Numbered from the stretch's first letter, positions 52,216 through 61,523 are shown. The stretch: 64,000 nt of DNA from FEN-987 sp964598845 (GCA_964598845.1 CAZRDM010000011.1:9728-73727), one strand, 5' to 3'. Notes: a model not told the origin generated them from the sequence alone. Numbers and translations: made by a program.

Positions 52216-52342
52216 AGGGGTACCATCTGCCTCGATGCTTCGAATGTAGACGCTGTCCTCTGCCTATAGAACACGTAGATTACATGCCAAGAACATTTCT
52301 ACGACTTAGCTCATTCACGGATGCGAGTAGCAAAAGTCGAGT

Positions 52343-53020
52343 GTGGTTCTGAGTTTGAGTCATGAATTCGTAATTGCACCTGAAATGTATCTGAAGACGA
52401 TCTACAACCTAGAATTGAAGATGGGAGTTGCCAGGACGGGAGATGTCGCAGGCATCCTACACATCACACCCGGCAGCGTCACGAACACCCTCGAGTTGCT
52501 CGAGACGAAAGGGCTCGTAGCACGTGAACCTTACAAGGGCGTCAAATTAACCCAAGAAGGAAGGAAGCTAGCGCTCTCAGTGTTCAGGCGTCACAGGCTC
52601 GCTGAGAGGCTACTTAGTGATATCCTCCATCTTGATTGGGTCGGCTCACATGAGCAAGCATGCAAGCTTGAGCATGCCATCACCGACGAACTCGCCTTGT
52701 CTATCGAGAAAGCGTTGGGTTATCCGCAGACTTGCCCACATGGAAACCCAATCCCCAACAAGGATGGCTCTGTTCCACCGACGAAAGCTGAAGCTCTATC
52801 CAACTTGGGGAATGGGGAGAGTGCGATCATCAGCCAGATACCGGACGAGAATACCGAGCTCCTTCGATATCTGGCCGGTTTGGGCATGTTCCCAGGCGTC
52901 GAAGTTGAAGTTGAAGAGAAAGCGCCCTTCAATGGTCCGATGCTCGTGAAGGTAGGCTCAGCTTCCTACCCGCTGGGTCTTGATGTGGCTTCCGGAATAT
53001 ATGTGAACAAAAGATCCTAG
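52343..53020 (+). CDS. DtxR/MntR-family metal-dependent transcriptional regulator
   Basis: A 225-residue regulator: an N-terminal winged helix (EMYLKTIYNLELKMGVARTGDVAGILHITPGSVTNTLELLETKGL), the metal-binding dimerisation domain (RLLSDILHLDW, HEQACKLEHAITDELAL, CPHGNPIP), and a C-terminal FeoA/SH3-like domain (GMFPGVEVEVEEKAPFNGPM). These are the DtxR elements that sense Fe or Mn. No metal transporter is adjacent. GTG 52343 start. Confidence 0.92.
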   Translation: MVLSLSHEFVIAPEMYLKTIYNLELKMGVARTGDVAGILHITPGSVTNTLELLETKGLVAREPYKGVKLTQEGRKLALSVFRRHRLAERLLSDILHLDWVGSHEQACKLEHAITDELALSIEKALGYPQTCPHGNPIPNKDGSVPPTKAEALSNLGNGESAIISQIPDENTELLRYLAGLGMFPGVEVEVEEKAPFNGPMLVKVGSASYPLGLDVASGIYVNKRS

Positions 53021-53070
53021 GAAATCGCTGACCTGCGAGTTCGATAGACTGTAACTCAACGTTTCATATT

Positions 53071-54078
53071 TCATGGAACACCACTGCCTAACACAATCGA
53101 GGAAAGTCCATCGTACACTCGCTGTCCTAGTAGCGCACCTGCTATGCTTCCAATGAACATTGCGCCCGCGGAGAGCTGAAGCGAAATCGACCAAGGAAAC
53201 AGGTAGAATGTGAATGGATAGTACGTCGCATAGGAGAGGAGTCCAATGATGCTAGACGAGACCAGAACGGCATGAGTGAACTTCAACACACATCTGAGAC
53301 TTGACGCCGCGAAATCAAACAGTGCTACTGGAATGAGTCCCAACGGAAGAAACGCAGGTACCCCTGAATAGACAACGAGAAAGAAGTACGCAACAGCGTT
53401 GAATACAAAGCCGATCAAGATTGCCGATCCAAGGCTGGGCAGAACTCTCTTCGCTGGGACGAGAACGAGGGTTCCAGCAGTCGACAACAGGACTGCAATA
53501 ATCCAAGTTAGAGAACTCCCACGGAAGACTCCTGCAACATAAATTAAGGCCCCAGCTGCGGTTAGCCAAATTGAAGCGAAAACCAGCATTACACATCCAA
53601 GAGTGACTAGGAGTTTCCACTTGGGAACCACAATTATCTCTCGTCGTATCATGCCATACTCGATTGCCAAGCCCACTATCATTCCCAAGTTGACGGTCAA
53701 CATTCCGACTGTCAGAAGCACATGCGCCGGAGCGATCCTAGGTTCGGTCAAGAAAAGAAGATGAACAATCTCATTCCATACACCCGCGGTAATCTGCATA
53801 GCTGAACCGACACCTGCCAATTTCAGACCGCTCACATTGGCAAAGCGAACTGGACTGATGAGGTCAGTTTGGCCTCGCCTGACGCTAAGACCACGCCAAA
53901 CTGCGAATATGACTATTCCAACTCCGGTGTATAGTGTGAAATAGGCAGGGTTCCACCAAGGGTCGACCTTTCCGAATAGGGGATGCGAGTAGACATCCCA
54001 CCACCATCCAGCTAATACCTGCAGCGTGGATCCAGCGGAGCCTAACAGGTAACTTGTTTGCCTAGAGGCGTACGACAA
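53071..54078 (-). CDS. Polytopic membrane protein with Trp/His repeats
   Basis: About nine membrane helices over 335 residues, no soluble domain. Two similar helical segments stand out: AGWWWDVYSHPLFGKVDPWWNPAYFTLYTGVGIVI and a second, GVWNEIVHLLF then APAHVLLTVGM, each with a Trp-rich turn, a histidine and a Pro/His or Pro/Tyr before the next helix, which look like an ancient duplication and possible metal or haem ligands. I cannot name the family. It is transcribed next to the Lrp gene. ATG 54078 start. Confidence 0.5.
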   Translation of the reverse strand: MSYASRQTSYLLGSAGSTLQVLAGWWWDVYSHPLFGKVDPWWNPAYFTLYTGVGIVIFAVWRGLSVRRGQTDLISPVRFANVSGLKLAGVGSAMQITAGVWNEIVHLLFLTEPRIAPAHVLLTVGMLTVNLGMIVGLAIEYGMIRREIIVVPKWKLLVTLGCVMLVFASIWLTAAGALIYVAGVFRGSSLTWIIAVLLSTAGTLVLVPAKRVLPSLGSAILIGFVFNAVAYFFLVVYSGVPAFLPLGLIPVALFDFAASSLRCVLKFTHAVLVSSSIIGLLSYATYYPFTFYLFPWSISLQLSAGAMFIGSIAGALLGQRVYDGLSSIVLGSGVP

Positions 54079-54095
54079 TTTCTATCTCCGGTTAT

Positions 54096-54557
54096 CTATA
54101 CGAGCCGAAAATCTTCTTTGACGGTTGTCAAAACTACATGTGTATTTGTTCTGTCGATAAAAGGCATCGCCAAGAGGCTCTTCGTAAATTTGCTCAACTC
54201 TTCACGTGTATGAAACTTCGCAATCACAATGGCATCAGTGAGACCTGTTACGTCGTAGACGGCGCAGGTGTTGGGGAGTCTTCCTATGGCCTGCTCCATC
54301 TCGAGGAGTTTGCCCTTCGACACGGTGATCTCAGCAATCACAGTCAACTGATAATCCAGTCTTTCGTGATCCAAGATTACTGTGTAGCCCTTGATGACCC
54401 CAGTTCTCTCCATCCTCCGGATCCGACTGAGCACTGTCCCTACAGACACTGCTGCTCTCCTGGCTATTGCACGGTAAGATCTTCTACAGTCACGAAGAAG
54501 CTCTGACAGAATCCTCCTATCAACCTCGTCGATGCTCACACGTTCAGTCGAAAACAT
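54096..54557 (-). CDS. Lrp/AsnC-family transcriptional regulator
   Basis: A 153-residue regulator with an N-terminal helix-turn-helix (SIDEVDRRILSELLRDCRRSYRAIARRAAVSVGTVLSRIRRMERTGVIKGYTVIL) and a C-terminal RAM domain (VIAEITVSKGKLLEME, VYDVTGLTDAIVIAKF). Amino acids are the usual effectors. It is divergent from the glutamate-synthase-like operon and probably regulates it. I chose ATG 54557 over TTG 54581, which adds eight odd residues. Confidence 0.9.
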   Translation of the reverse strand: MFSTERVSIDEVDRRILSELLRDCRRSYRAIARRAAVSVGTVLSRIRRMERTGVIKGYTVILDHERLDYQLTVIAEITVSKGKLLEMEQAIGRLPNTCAVYDVTGLTDAIVIAKFHTREELSKFTKSLLAMPFIDRTNTHVVLTTVKEDFRLV

Positions 54558-54665
54558 AAAACACGCTCTCCTTCTGCACAATCGCGCAATATTTCACGTC
54601 CTAGCCGTCTCCGTGTATAGACTTTTCGCCCTAAGTGTTATATTCGTTCAAACAATTCCCTCGGG

Positions 54666-54673
54666 CTTTATAG
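54666..54673 (+). promoter_or_regulatory. TATA box for the glutamate-synthase-like operon
   Basis: CTTTATAG stands 27-34 bases before TTG 54700, which would give transcription starting at or within a few bases of the start codon, that is, a nearly leaderless mRNA. It also rules out starts further upstream, which lie before the promoter. Confidence 0.5.
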
Positions 54674-54699
54674 TTTGCAGGCGCGGTGACCAGGACGAT

Positions 54700-56187
54700 T
54701 TGCTAGAGCAGCAAGCAGGAGAATTCGCGGTCACCGGACTCGATGAGAGCGGTTACGAGCGTTTCGAAATCGAGACTCGGACCGCTCCACCTCGGCGCAG
54801 GCAGCCCTATCCGTTCAACCCAAGACCACGCAAACTAGGCTTGGCCCGAGTCTTGCTCAGCGAGGTTTTCCATTATGGTTTCCAGTTGAGACGGAAAGAG
54901 TACCAAAGAGTCCTACTGAGTAGGCCTTGCATTTACGGAGTCTTCAGCGGACGATTTGGTGGTTTTCATCCAATCAAGGAACGATGCACAGGCTGTATGA
55001 GATGTGTGCAAGAGTTTCCGAGCATTTGCAGGGTTGATCGCAATCCCGAGTTCTACAAGTTTGCCGACTCTTATTGGGCTCCTGAGGATCCGGCTACAGC
55101 CAGCGCGACGCCCGTATCGATCATTTCCTACGAAGCATCGACGGGCAAGATTCCAATCCGCGGAATGGGCTACAAAGGAAGTTTCGCTGGGCCAGGTTGG
55201 GATTCCATCTGGACAGATATGTCTGAAATCGTGAGACCAACGCGGGACGGTGTCTACGGGAGAGAGTATATTTCAACACTGGTCGACCTTGGAAGGAAAC
55301 AGAAATTTCTCGAATTCCGCGGCAGAGAACCAACGCAAGTCTCTAGGACAGTTCAGACTTCTCTGCCGATTCTCTTCGATTATTTGCCTCCGAACATTAG
55401 TAGCCAATACGTAACGCAGTCGATCGCTCGTGCGTCAAAGCGAGTCGGAACATTGTTCATCGCATCGCCTGAGCAGGCAAGCGTTTTCCTCTCGAATTAT
55501 GAGAGGCAGATGGTTCCCTTAATCTCGTCGTCAAGAATCAACGAATGTCATGATGTAATTCGTAGGGCTCCGGCCGTTGAGGTGTCTGGATTCGATCCCG
55601 ATGCCCTAGAGAGAATCAGGAAAATCAACGGCCGAACTCCGGTTTGGGTTCGCGTGCCCTTCACAACAAACTCAGATAGAGACGTCGTCGAGATAGCCAG
55701 GCAAGGTGTGGACGTGATTCATCTCTTCGCCGACTATCATGGGGGTGGATGGGACCAAGAGAATGCAGGGTTCGTCAAGGATCTGATTCGCTCAGTTCAC
55801 AGAGCGCTCTTGAGGGAACATTTGAGAGACGAGGTTACCATCATCGCCAGCGGCGGAATCACACTCGCTGAACACGTACCTAAGGCGATAATCTGCGGTG
55901 CCGATCTGATTGCGTTGGATACAACCGTCCTAGTTGCATTGCAGGCAGAGTTCATTGGTGAATGCAAGAGCGCTGAAGAGGCAAGAATTAGACCCGAAAA
56001 GTTTGACGTTGCTTGGGGCGAACAACGTCTAGTCAACCTGCTCGCCTCTTGGTACGATCAACTCATCGAGATCCTTAGCGCGATGGGCATGCGTGACGTT
56101 CGAAGATTGAGGGGGGATATCGGCCGAGCCATGTTCAACGAAGATTTGGAGAGGGAGGCCTTTGGAGGTTCTATCAACCGAGCTTGA
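54700..56187 (+). CDS. Glutamate-synthase-like barrel protein with one 4Fe-4S motif
   Basis: The protein (495 aa) has a cysteine cluster CTGCMRCVQEFPSIC in its N-terminal half and a C-terminal region paralogous to the FMN barrel of the next gene: VTIIASGGITLAEHVPKAIICGADLIAL and a matching tail NLLASWYDQLIEIL. Unlike that gene it has lost the three cysteines after the GADxxAL strand. The TTG at 54700, just downstream of a TATA box, is a better start than the longer frame from 54532, which runs into the Lrp gene. Its role may be electron transfer or structure in a heteromer. Confidence 0.7.
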   Translation: MLEQQAGEFAVTGLDESGYERFEIETRTAPPRRRQPYPFNPRPRKLGLARVLLSEVFHYGFQLRRKEYQRVLLSRPCIYGVFSGRFGGFHPIKERCTGCMRCVQEFPSICRVDRNPEFYKFADSYWAPEDPATASATPVSIISYEASTGKIPIRGMGYKGSFAGPGWDSIWTDMSEIVRPTRDGVYGREYISTLVDLGRKQKFLEFRGREPTQVSRTVQTSLPILFDYLPPNISSQYVTQSIARASKRVGTLFIASPEQASVFLSNYERQMVPLISSSRINECHDVIRRAPAVEVSGFDPDALERIRKINGRTPVWVRVPFTTNSDRDVVEIARQGVDVIHLFADYHGGGWDQENAGFVKDLIRSVHRALLREHLRDEVTIIASGGITLAEHVPKAIICGADLIALDTTVLVALQAEFIGECKSAEEARIRPEKFDVAWGEQRLVNLLASWYDQLIEILSAMGMRDVRRLRGDIGRAMFNEDLEREAFGGSINRA

Positions 56188-56188
56188 G

Positions 56189-57448
56189 ATGATCGTTGAG
56201 AAACATCGTGAGCTGATTCGCGAGGGGTTAATTGCTCTCCCAAGCTTGAAGTACGGAATTCCTGCAGGGCTTGGAAACAAGAGATGGACCGCAGACCTCA
56301 TCCTCGCCACCTATGAGCAAGCCACAACGGGAGAACCACCCACCAATCTTGAGTACAAGGTTGGAAAATCCGGAGGGGGCTTCGACCGGCTCGACTTCAA
56401 AATCGCCGAAAACCTTTCAGATTCCTACGACGATCCGGATCTATCTATATCGCTGAACCCTCGCCCATGGGGCCCAAAAATCGAGATTCCGATACCCATC
56501 TACGGCGCCGGAATGTCATTCGGTTCTGTCAGTCTCAACTTCATGCTAGCACGCGCCATAGCCGCGAAGCGCCTGAATACGTTCACATCAACGGGTGAGG
56601 GTGGCTATCCGCCAGAGCTTCTGGAGTACAAGGACCACGTCATCACACAGGTCGCGACTGGAATGTTCGGCGTCCGCGAAGAGACTATCCAAGCAACACG
56701 CATTCTCGAATTCAAGTACGCTCAGGGAGCAAAACCTGGTTTGGGGGGTCACCTGCTCGCTGACAAAGTGACATCAGAAGTAGCGAATATGAGAGAATCG
56801 ATGCCCTTCACAAGTCTCTACTCGCCATTCCCATTTCACAGCGTATACTCGGTTGAAGACCACAAGAAGCACGTCGATTGGATTCGTGCCATCAATCCGA
56901 ATTGCCTGGTATCCGTTAAGGTCTCCACCCCGGTCGATGTGGATATGGTTGCCATAGGCAGCTACTACGCCGGAGCGAACATCATTCACATCGATGGGGG
57001 CTACGGAGGAACAGGTGCTGCACCTGAGATCGCCAAGAAGAACATCGCAATGCCAGTTGAGTACGCAATACCGAGGGTTCACCGCTACCTCCTAGAAGAA
57101 GGCGTCAGAGACGAGATTACACTGATGGCCAGCGGCGGGATAAGAACCGCCTACGATGTTGCAAAGGCAATCGCTCTAGGTGCGGACGGGTGCGTAATAG
57201 GAACCACCGAAACCGTCGCGGTCGGTTGCACACATTGCGGTAACTGCGAGCGAGGAAGAGGATGCCAAGTAGGAATTACAACAACTGATCCAGAACTGAG
57301 CCTCCTAATCGAACCGGAATGGGGCGCTCGGAGAATCATCAACCTCTACAAATCCTGGGCAAAACAGTGGAAATCTCTCCTGAAGAGTGTGGGACTCCGA
57401 TCGATCAAGGAGCTCAGAGGGAGAACTGACTTGCTCATTTACCGGTGA
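56189..57448 (+). CDS. Glutamate synthase-like FMN/Fe-S central domain
   Basis: A 419-residue GltB2-like barrel: YGAGMSFGSVSLN, TSTGEGGYP, AKPGLGGHLLADKV, ANIIHIDGGYGGTGAAP, LMASGGIRTAYDVAKAIALGADG, with FMN-binding motifs. Cysteines CTHCGNCERGRGCQVG follow, a variant of the 3Fe-4S loop; the classical CHxNTCPVG is not kept. The ATG at 56189 is one base after the stop of the preceding gene, and TTG 56162 is an overlapping alternative. Together with the next gene it should make glutamate or a related amino acid from glutamine. Confidence 0.85.
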   Translation: MIVEKHRELIREGLIALPSLKYGIPAGLGNKRWTADLILATYEQATTGEPPTNLEYKVGKSGGGFDRLDFKIAENLSDSYDDPDLSISLNPRPWGPKIEIPIPIYGAGMSFGSVSLNFMLARAIAAKRLNTFTSTGEGGYPPELLEYKDHVITQVATGMFGVREETIQATRILEFKYAQGAKPGLGGHLLADKVTSEVANMRESMPFTSLYSPFPFHSVYSVEDHKKHVDWIRAINPNCLVSVKVSTPVDVDMVAIGSYYAGANIIHIDGGYGGTGAAPEIAKKNIAMPVEYAIPRVHRYLLEEGVRDEITLMASGGIRTAYDVAKAIALGADGCVIGTTETVAVGCTHCGNCERGRGCQVGITTTDPELSLLIEPEWGARRIINLYKSWAKQWKSLLKSVGLRSIKELRGRTDLLIYR

Positions 57449-59991
57449 GCGCAATGAACGAAGCAATCAAGATCATTCAGTCAAGAACCAGATTGGTTCA
57501 AGGGATGAGTATCGGCCCAAAGGTAGAGGCCGAAGGCGGTTGCGGGGTCATTGGTCTAGCATGCTCTGAACCAATTCATGGAAGACACCTACTCCGCGCC
57601 TTAGTACAAATGAAGAATAGAGGAAATGGAAAGGGAGGAGGAATCGCGGCTCTAGGGCTTTCCTCAGAACGTATGGGAGTCTCATCCCGGGTACTCCATG
57701 AAGATTACCTGATACAGGTCGCCTATCTCGATCAATCTTGGAGAAAGGAGGTCGAAGACGGGTTCATCTTCCCCTACCTCAACGTCGACTCATCCCAATG
57801 GATCAACACAGTCCCAGACTACAGAAGCATCGAAGGTCTGGAAGTGAAGCCCCCAGACATCCGGAGGTACTTCTGCCGAGTAAAGGATGATGTCCTCAGG
57901 AACTTCATGGAGAAGAACAACCTCGTGGAAGACCGCGAGCTGGCGGAAGACGAATTCATCTATCAAAACAGCTATGATCTCAACCGGAAATTTTACGCGT
58001 CCCTTGGCGACAAGAAAGCCTTCGTCCTTTCGCATGGAAAGGATATGATAGTTCTGAAGATCGTCGGGTATGGGGATCAGGTCGTCAGATATTATCGGCT
58101 CGAAGACTTTCCGGCACACGTATGGATTGGCCATCACCGCTACCCAACAAAGGGAAAGGTTTGGCATCCAGGGGGCGCTCACCCATTCGTTGGACTTCAC
58201 GAAGCGCTGGTCCACAACGGTGACTTCTCCAACTATCACTCAATCTCGGAATATCTCGCACAAAGAAACATCTACCCCCTTTTCTTGACAGACACCGAGG
58301 TTGCAGTGTATCTGTTCGACCTCTGGAGGAGGATATACGGGTATCCCTTAGAGTACCTCATCGAAGCGATGGCGCCAACAACTGAACGTGACTTCTATAT
58401 GCTCCCAGAAGAGAAGAGGCGAGTTTACAGAGAAATCCAAACATCACACATTCACGGATCCCCGGACGGCCCATGGTTCTTCATAATCGCAAGAAGCGAG
58501 AATAGCGGAAGACGACTCCACCTGCTTGGCATAACCGACACGTCAATGCTCCGTCCACAAGTCTTTGCGCTTCAAGAAGACGAAGCCAAGATCGGCATAA
58601 TCGCCTCGGAACGTCAGGCAATCGACGCGTGCTTGCGTAGTCTTTCTAATGAAGACTCGCGATTCGCCGCGAAAGCTGACATCTACTGGAATGCGCGCGG
58701 TGGTAGCTACACCGATGGCGGCGCTTTCGTCTTCACTGTAGATCGAACCGGAGATAAGCCCGATCTATTATGCACTGACAAATTCGGCCGACAAGTGTCT
58801 GCGCCGCAGAAGGCGCCGGCTGAATGTTTGATGGAAGCGGTTCGTACACTCGTTCCGAGAGCATTGAACGGAGGCAACTTGGCAACAACCAATGCTCGAG
58901 CCAGTTCAATCTACGAACTCTGCAGGGACCTAAAGCTCCAAGCAAGGGACAATATCCAAGACAAGCTCGCCGCGGTTGATATACTAACGTGGTTACTTGA
59001 TCGTTTGCATCTCATTCCATACAGCAAGGATGGGAGAGTTCGTCAGTGCATCGAATCTTCACTTTTCGAAATCCTTCGAGGCTTTCCCATTATTTCGAAA
59101 TCTCGAAATTCGAGTCATGTTCTGCTCGATTACGAGCGTAGAGATTTGCTCCGACCGCCACACGATGGGGAGCGCCTTCTTCTGTTGGACGTGTCTGACT
59201 TTCCTGCGGAAGGGGATGATTCAGCCTCTGCGCTTATGGTTTCAGCATATCGAAAAGGCTGGAAGCGTGTGTTATCCTTCGATTGGCGCGGACAGAGATT
59301 CTGCGGCTGCGGACTGGGTCCGAACTCTCAGGGCTTCAGGATGGATGTCTTCGGAAATCCAGGTGATTATCTGGCCTCAGGATTGGACGGTGCCGAAATC
59401 TACGTTCACGCCTCCGCCCAAGATCAGGCGGCTCAGATCATGAAATCTGGGAAGCTGGTGATCTACGGTGATGTGGGTCAGACATTCATGTACGCAGCAA
59501 AGGGAGGAGAAGCATATGTGCTTGGAAATGCGGCCGGTCGACCTCTAATCAACGCTGTGGGACGGCCAAGGGTTGTGATCAACGGAACATGTCTCGATTA
59601 CTTGGCTGAATCCTTCATGGCCGGTGACCCGCTAAACGGCGGGGGTTTCGTCATAGTTAACGGATTAACTTTCGATGTTGAGGGGAAGATTCGCGACCAA
59701 GAAACACCATACCCTGGAGGGAACCTGTTCTCACTGGCCTCAGGAGGGGCCATATACATCAGGGACCCATTCGAGAAAGTCGGGTCGGATCAGCTTAACG
59801 GAGGACGATTGGTAGTTGTCGAGTCCTCTGATTGGGATCTGGTGCTACCGTACTTGAGGGAGAATGAGAGGCATTTCGGAATCGGCGTTGAAGAATTGCT
59901 AAAAAATGGGAAACACGCAGCGGAGCCATCCAAGGTCTACAGGAAGGTTGAAGCTGTGCCATTGAGGGCGCTGGCGGCTGTGAATGAGTGA
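57445..59991 (+). CDS. Class II glutamine amidotransferase fused to GXGXG domain
   Basis: An 848-residue protein combining the glutaminase and GXGXG parts of glutamate synthase. Cys33 in EAEGGCGVIGLA would become the N-terminal nucleophile after removal of a 32-residue propeptide; downstream are RYPTKGKVWHPGGAHPF and LVHNGDF of the Ntn amidotransferase. From about residue 600 the beta-helix repeats of the GXGXG domain appear, for example AKGGEAYVLGNAAGRP and GDPLNGGGFVIVNG. GTG 57445 overlaps the previous stop as GTGA; ATG 57454 is an alternative. This gene closes the operon. Confidence 0.88.
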   Translation: MSAMNEAIKIIQSRTRLVQGMSIGPKVEAEGGCGVIGLACSEPIHGRHLLRALVQMKNRGNGKGGGIAALGLSSERMGVSSRVLHEDYLIQVAYLDQSWRKEVEDGFIFPYLNVDSSQWINTVPDYRSIEGLEVKPPDIRRYFCRVKDDVLRNFMEKNNLVEDRELAEDEFIYQNSYDLNRKFYASLGDKKAFVLSHGKDMIVLKIVGYGDQVVRYYRLEDFPAHVWIGHHRYPTKGKVWHPGGAHPFVGLHEALVHNGDFSNYHSISEYLAQRNIYPLFLTDTEVAVYLFDLWRRIYGYPLEYLIEAMAPTTERDFYMLPEEKRRVYREIQTSHIHGSPDGPWFFIIARSENSGRRLHLLGITDTSMLRPQVFALQEDEAKIGIIASERQAIDACLRSLSNEDSRFAAKADIYWNARGGSYTDGGAFVFTVDRTGDKPDLLCTDKFGRQVSAPQKAPAECLMEAVRTLVPRALNGGNLATTNARASSIYELCRDLKLQARDNIQDKLAAVDILTWLLDRLHLIPYSKDGRVRQCIESSLFEILRGFPIISKSRNSSHVLLDYERRDLLRPPHDGERLLLLDVSDFPAEGDDSASALMVSAYRKGWKRVLSFDWRGQRFCGCGLGPNSQGFRMDVFGNPGDYLASGLDGAEIYVHASAQDQAAQIMKSGKLVIYGDVGQTFMYAAKGGEAYVLGNAAGRPLINAVGRPRVVINGTCLDYLAESFMAGDPLNGGGFVIVNGLTFDVEGKIRDQETPYPGGNLFSLASGGAIYIRDPFEKVGSDQLNGGRLVVVESSDWDLVLPYLRENERHFGIGVEELLKNGKHAAEPSKVYRKVEAVPLRALAAVNE

Positions 59992-60000
59992 TATCAGCGA

Positions 60001-60225
60001 TTAGATGTTCTGACCGCACTTGTCGCAGTAGGTCACGTATCCGGGAATTTGAGCCTTACAGTGAGGACATGCCTTCAGTCTCAGACCTTTGGTTCGAATG
60101 TACTCGTGCATCATCTTTGTCAGTTCCGTGTAACTCAAGAGCGCTCCCTTCGGTTGACCGGTAAGGAGGGAAAGTGTGTCGTCAGCTACAATAGAACGCT
60201 GGGTCAGCATACTCTCTCTAGCCAT
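60001..60225 (-). CDS. Small protein with C-terminal zinc ribbon
   Basis: A 74-residue protein: a charged N-terminal helix, a middle LTELTKMMHEYIRTKGLRL helix, and a zinc ribbon CPHCKAQIPGYVTYCDKCGQ. It starts at ATG 60225 with a perfect GGAGGTGAT Shine-Dalgarno seven bases upstream, unusual among its neighbours and strong support for a real start. It ends 10 bases after the end of the convergent glutamate-synthase operon. Confidence 0.6.
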   Translation of the reverse strand: MARESMLTQRSIVADDTLSLLTGQPKGALLSYTELTKMMHEYIRTKGLRLKACPHCKAQIPGYVTYCDKCGQNI

Positions 60226-60560
60226 TCAATCACCTCCGGGAAGTCGGCGGTCCGTCATGTTTTGAAGCCAAGACCGACGAATCGCCTCTTGGCCTCAGAG
60301 CTCTCTGGGTTCCAATTCAATTTGTCAATTGGACACTGCCATGTGCCTACCTACTCTCATATCACAACTAGAATTTCACACGTTCGAGGTCTGATTAGTC
60401 GCCCATAGAGCCGTGTTTTCCCTTAAATCATGAGATTCAAGGCGGGAGCGAACCCGAGTTAATAAGACACGCCGCCAGGGTCCATCCCAAAAACCTCTGT
60501 TCCGCTGCCTCTCTACCTTATAGTTGAAATCGGGCGTTTGAGTGGAGTGTTCAAAGAAAG
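60226..60560. other. Intergenic region between zinc-ribbon and GNAT genes
   Basis: Contains the strong Shine-Dalgarno GGAGGTGAT (60229-60237, minus strand) for the zinc-ribbon gene and a perfect 7-bp inverted repeat TCCAATT/AATTGGA near 60309-60331. A tRNA-like T-loop at about 60440-60455 lacks the conserved adenosine and no tRNA is formed. Otherwise I see nothing. Confidence 0.4.
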
Positions 60561-61160
60561 TTGAAAACAAAAGAGACAGCAATACCTGATGTTTCTCACA
60601 GCAAATCGGTCCATCTCAAAGGATCCGTAAGAGAACTCGCCGCGCGCGATATTGACACGATGTACGAAATCATCAATGAGGCAGCGAAAGCCTATGGGCA
60701 GGTCTTACCTCCCCAAGCCTATCATGAACCCCAAATGCCAATGAACGAGCTTCGACGAGAAATAGAGCGAATAAGATTCTTCGTGTATGAAGAGAACGGT
60801 GAGCTTCTAGGCGTAATAGGATATGAGTACGTTGAAGACGTGGCCCTCATCCGACATGCATATGTCCGCCCCGGAGCACAAAGGAAGGGAATCGGAACCC
60901 TCCTCCTCCACCATATCGAAAGCATCATAATGCAATCTCAGCGGACGATGAAGATCATAATCGGGACCTACACAACCGCAACATGGGCTATCTCATTCTA
61001 CGAGAAGCATGGATACAGGAAATCTACGAACCCTCAGCATATTCTAGCCCGGTATTACGATATACCGGAAGTTCAACGCGTAAACTCGCTTACTCTCGAG
61101 AAAGACCTAGTCGAAAGCGAAGGGTCATGGGGCTCCGGCACGGCGCTCTCGGTGCTTTAG
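60561..61160 (+). CDS. GNAT-family N-acetyltransferase
   Basis: A 199-residue GNAT: an N-terminal RELAARDIDTMYEIINEAAK, strand pair FFVYEENGELLGVIGYEYV, and the acetyl-CoA loop RPGAQRKGIGTLLLHHIE (QRKGIG), then SFYEKHGYRK. Substrate unknown. TTG 60561 is the listed start; the first 28 residues have no family match, so a later start near RELAARD is possible. No stable operon partner. Confidence 0.8.
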   Translation: MKTKETAIPDVSHSKSVHLKGSVRELAARDIDTMYEIINEAAKAYGQVLPPQAYHEPQMPMNELRREIERIRFFVYEENGELLGVIGYEYVEDVALIRHAYVRPGAQRKGIGTLLLHHIESIIMQSQRTMKIIIGTYTTATWAISFYEKHGYRKSTNPQHILARYYDIPEVQRVNSLTLEKDLVESEGSWGSGTALSVL

Positions 61161-61169
61161 GTGCCTCTT

Positions 61170-61523
61170 TCAGTAAGCTGTGTGTGCTGTAATCCGTTTG
61201 ACCTCACGCGTAGATGGATCTACTTCTAACCCGATGATCTCCATGGCGGTCGCTCCGAGGACATTCGCATCATCTTTCTCGGCAAAGGCCACTGGGCAGT
61301 ACCTTCGGGATCCCTCATACTCTAGGATGATGTCTGCGACCGGCCGCTCGACTGTTCTCTTATCCATAGTCCTGAACCGTTCGGTAGCTATCGGCGTGAC
61401 GCCGATTTGTTTCAACAGATCTCCATCAATCCAAGTATAGGTCGAGCCAGTATCCACCAAGAGGCGACTAGGCGTCCTTCCAAGCTGTCCGTGAATGACC
61501 ACTGTGACTTCGGTCAATCCCAT
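61170..61523 (-). CDS. Retropepsin-like aspartic protease domain protein
   Basis: A 117-residue protein with a single aspartic protease motif, RLLVDTGSTYTWID (D24), and a later NVLGATAMEIIGLEVDP, the pair typical of clan AA retropepsin-like domains that act as homodimers. No signal peptide or membrane anchor is seen. ATG 61523 is the start. The family is found in bacteria and archaea with unclear physiological substrates. Confidence 0.75.
   Translation of the reverse strand: MGLTEVTVVIHGQLGRTPSRLLVDTGSTYTWIDGDLLKQIGVTPIATERFRTMDKRTVERPVADIILEYEGSRRYCPVAFAEKDDANVLGATAMEIIGLEVDPSTREVKRITAHTAY

Noticed and set aside
60430..60480. A GGGTTCGCTCCC stretch on the minus strand suggesting a tRNA T-arm
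   Set aside because: The invariant adenosine of the T-loop is missing, and no matching anticodon or acceptor stems are present.
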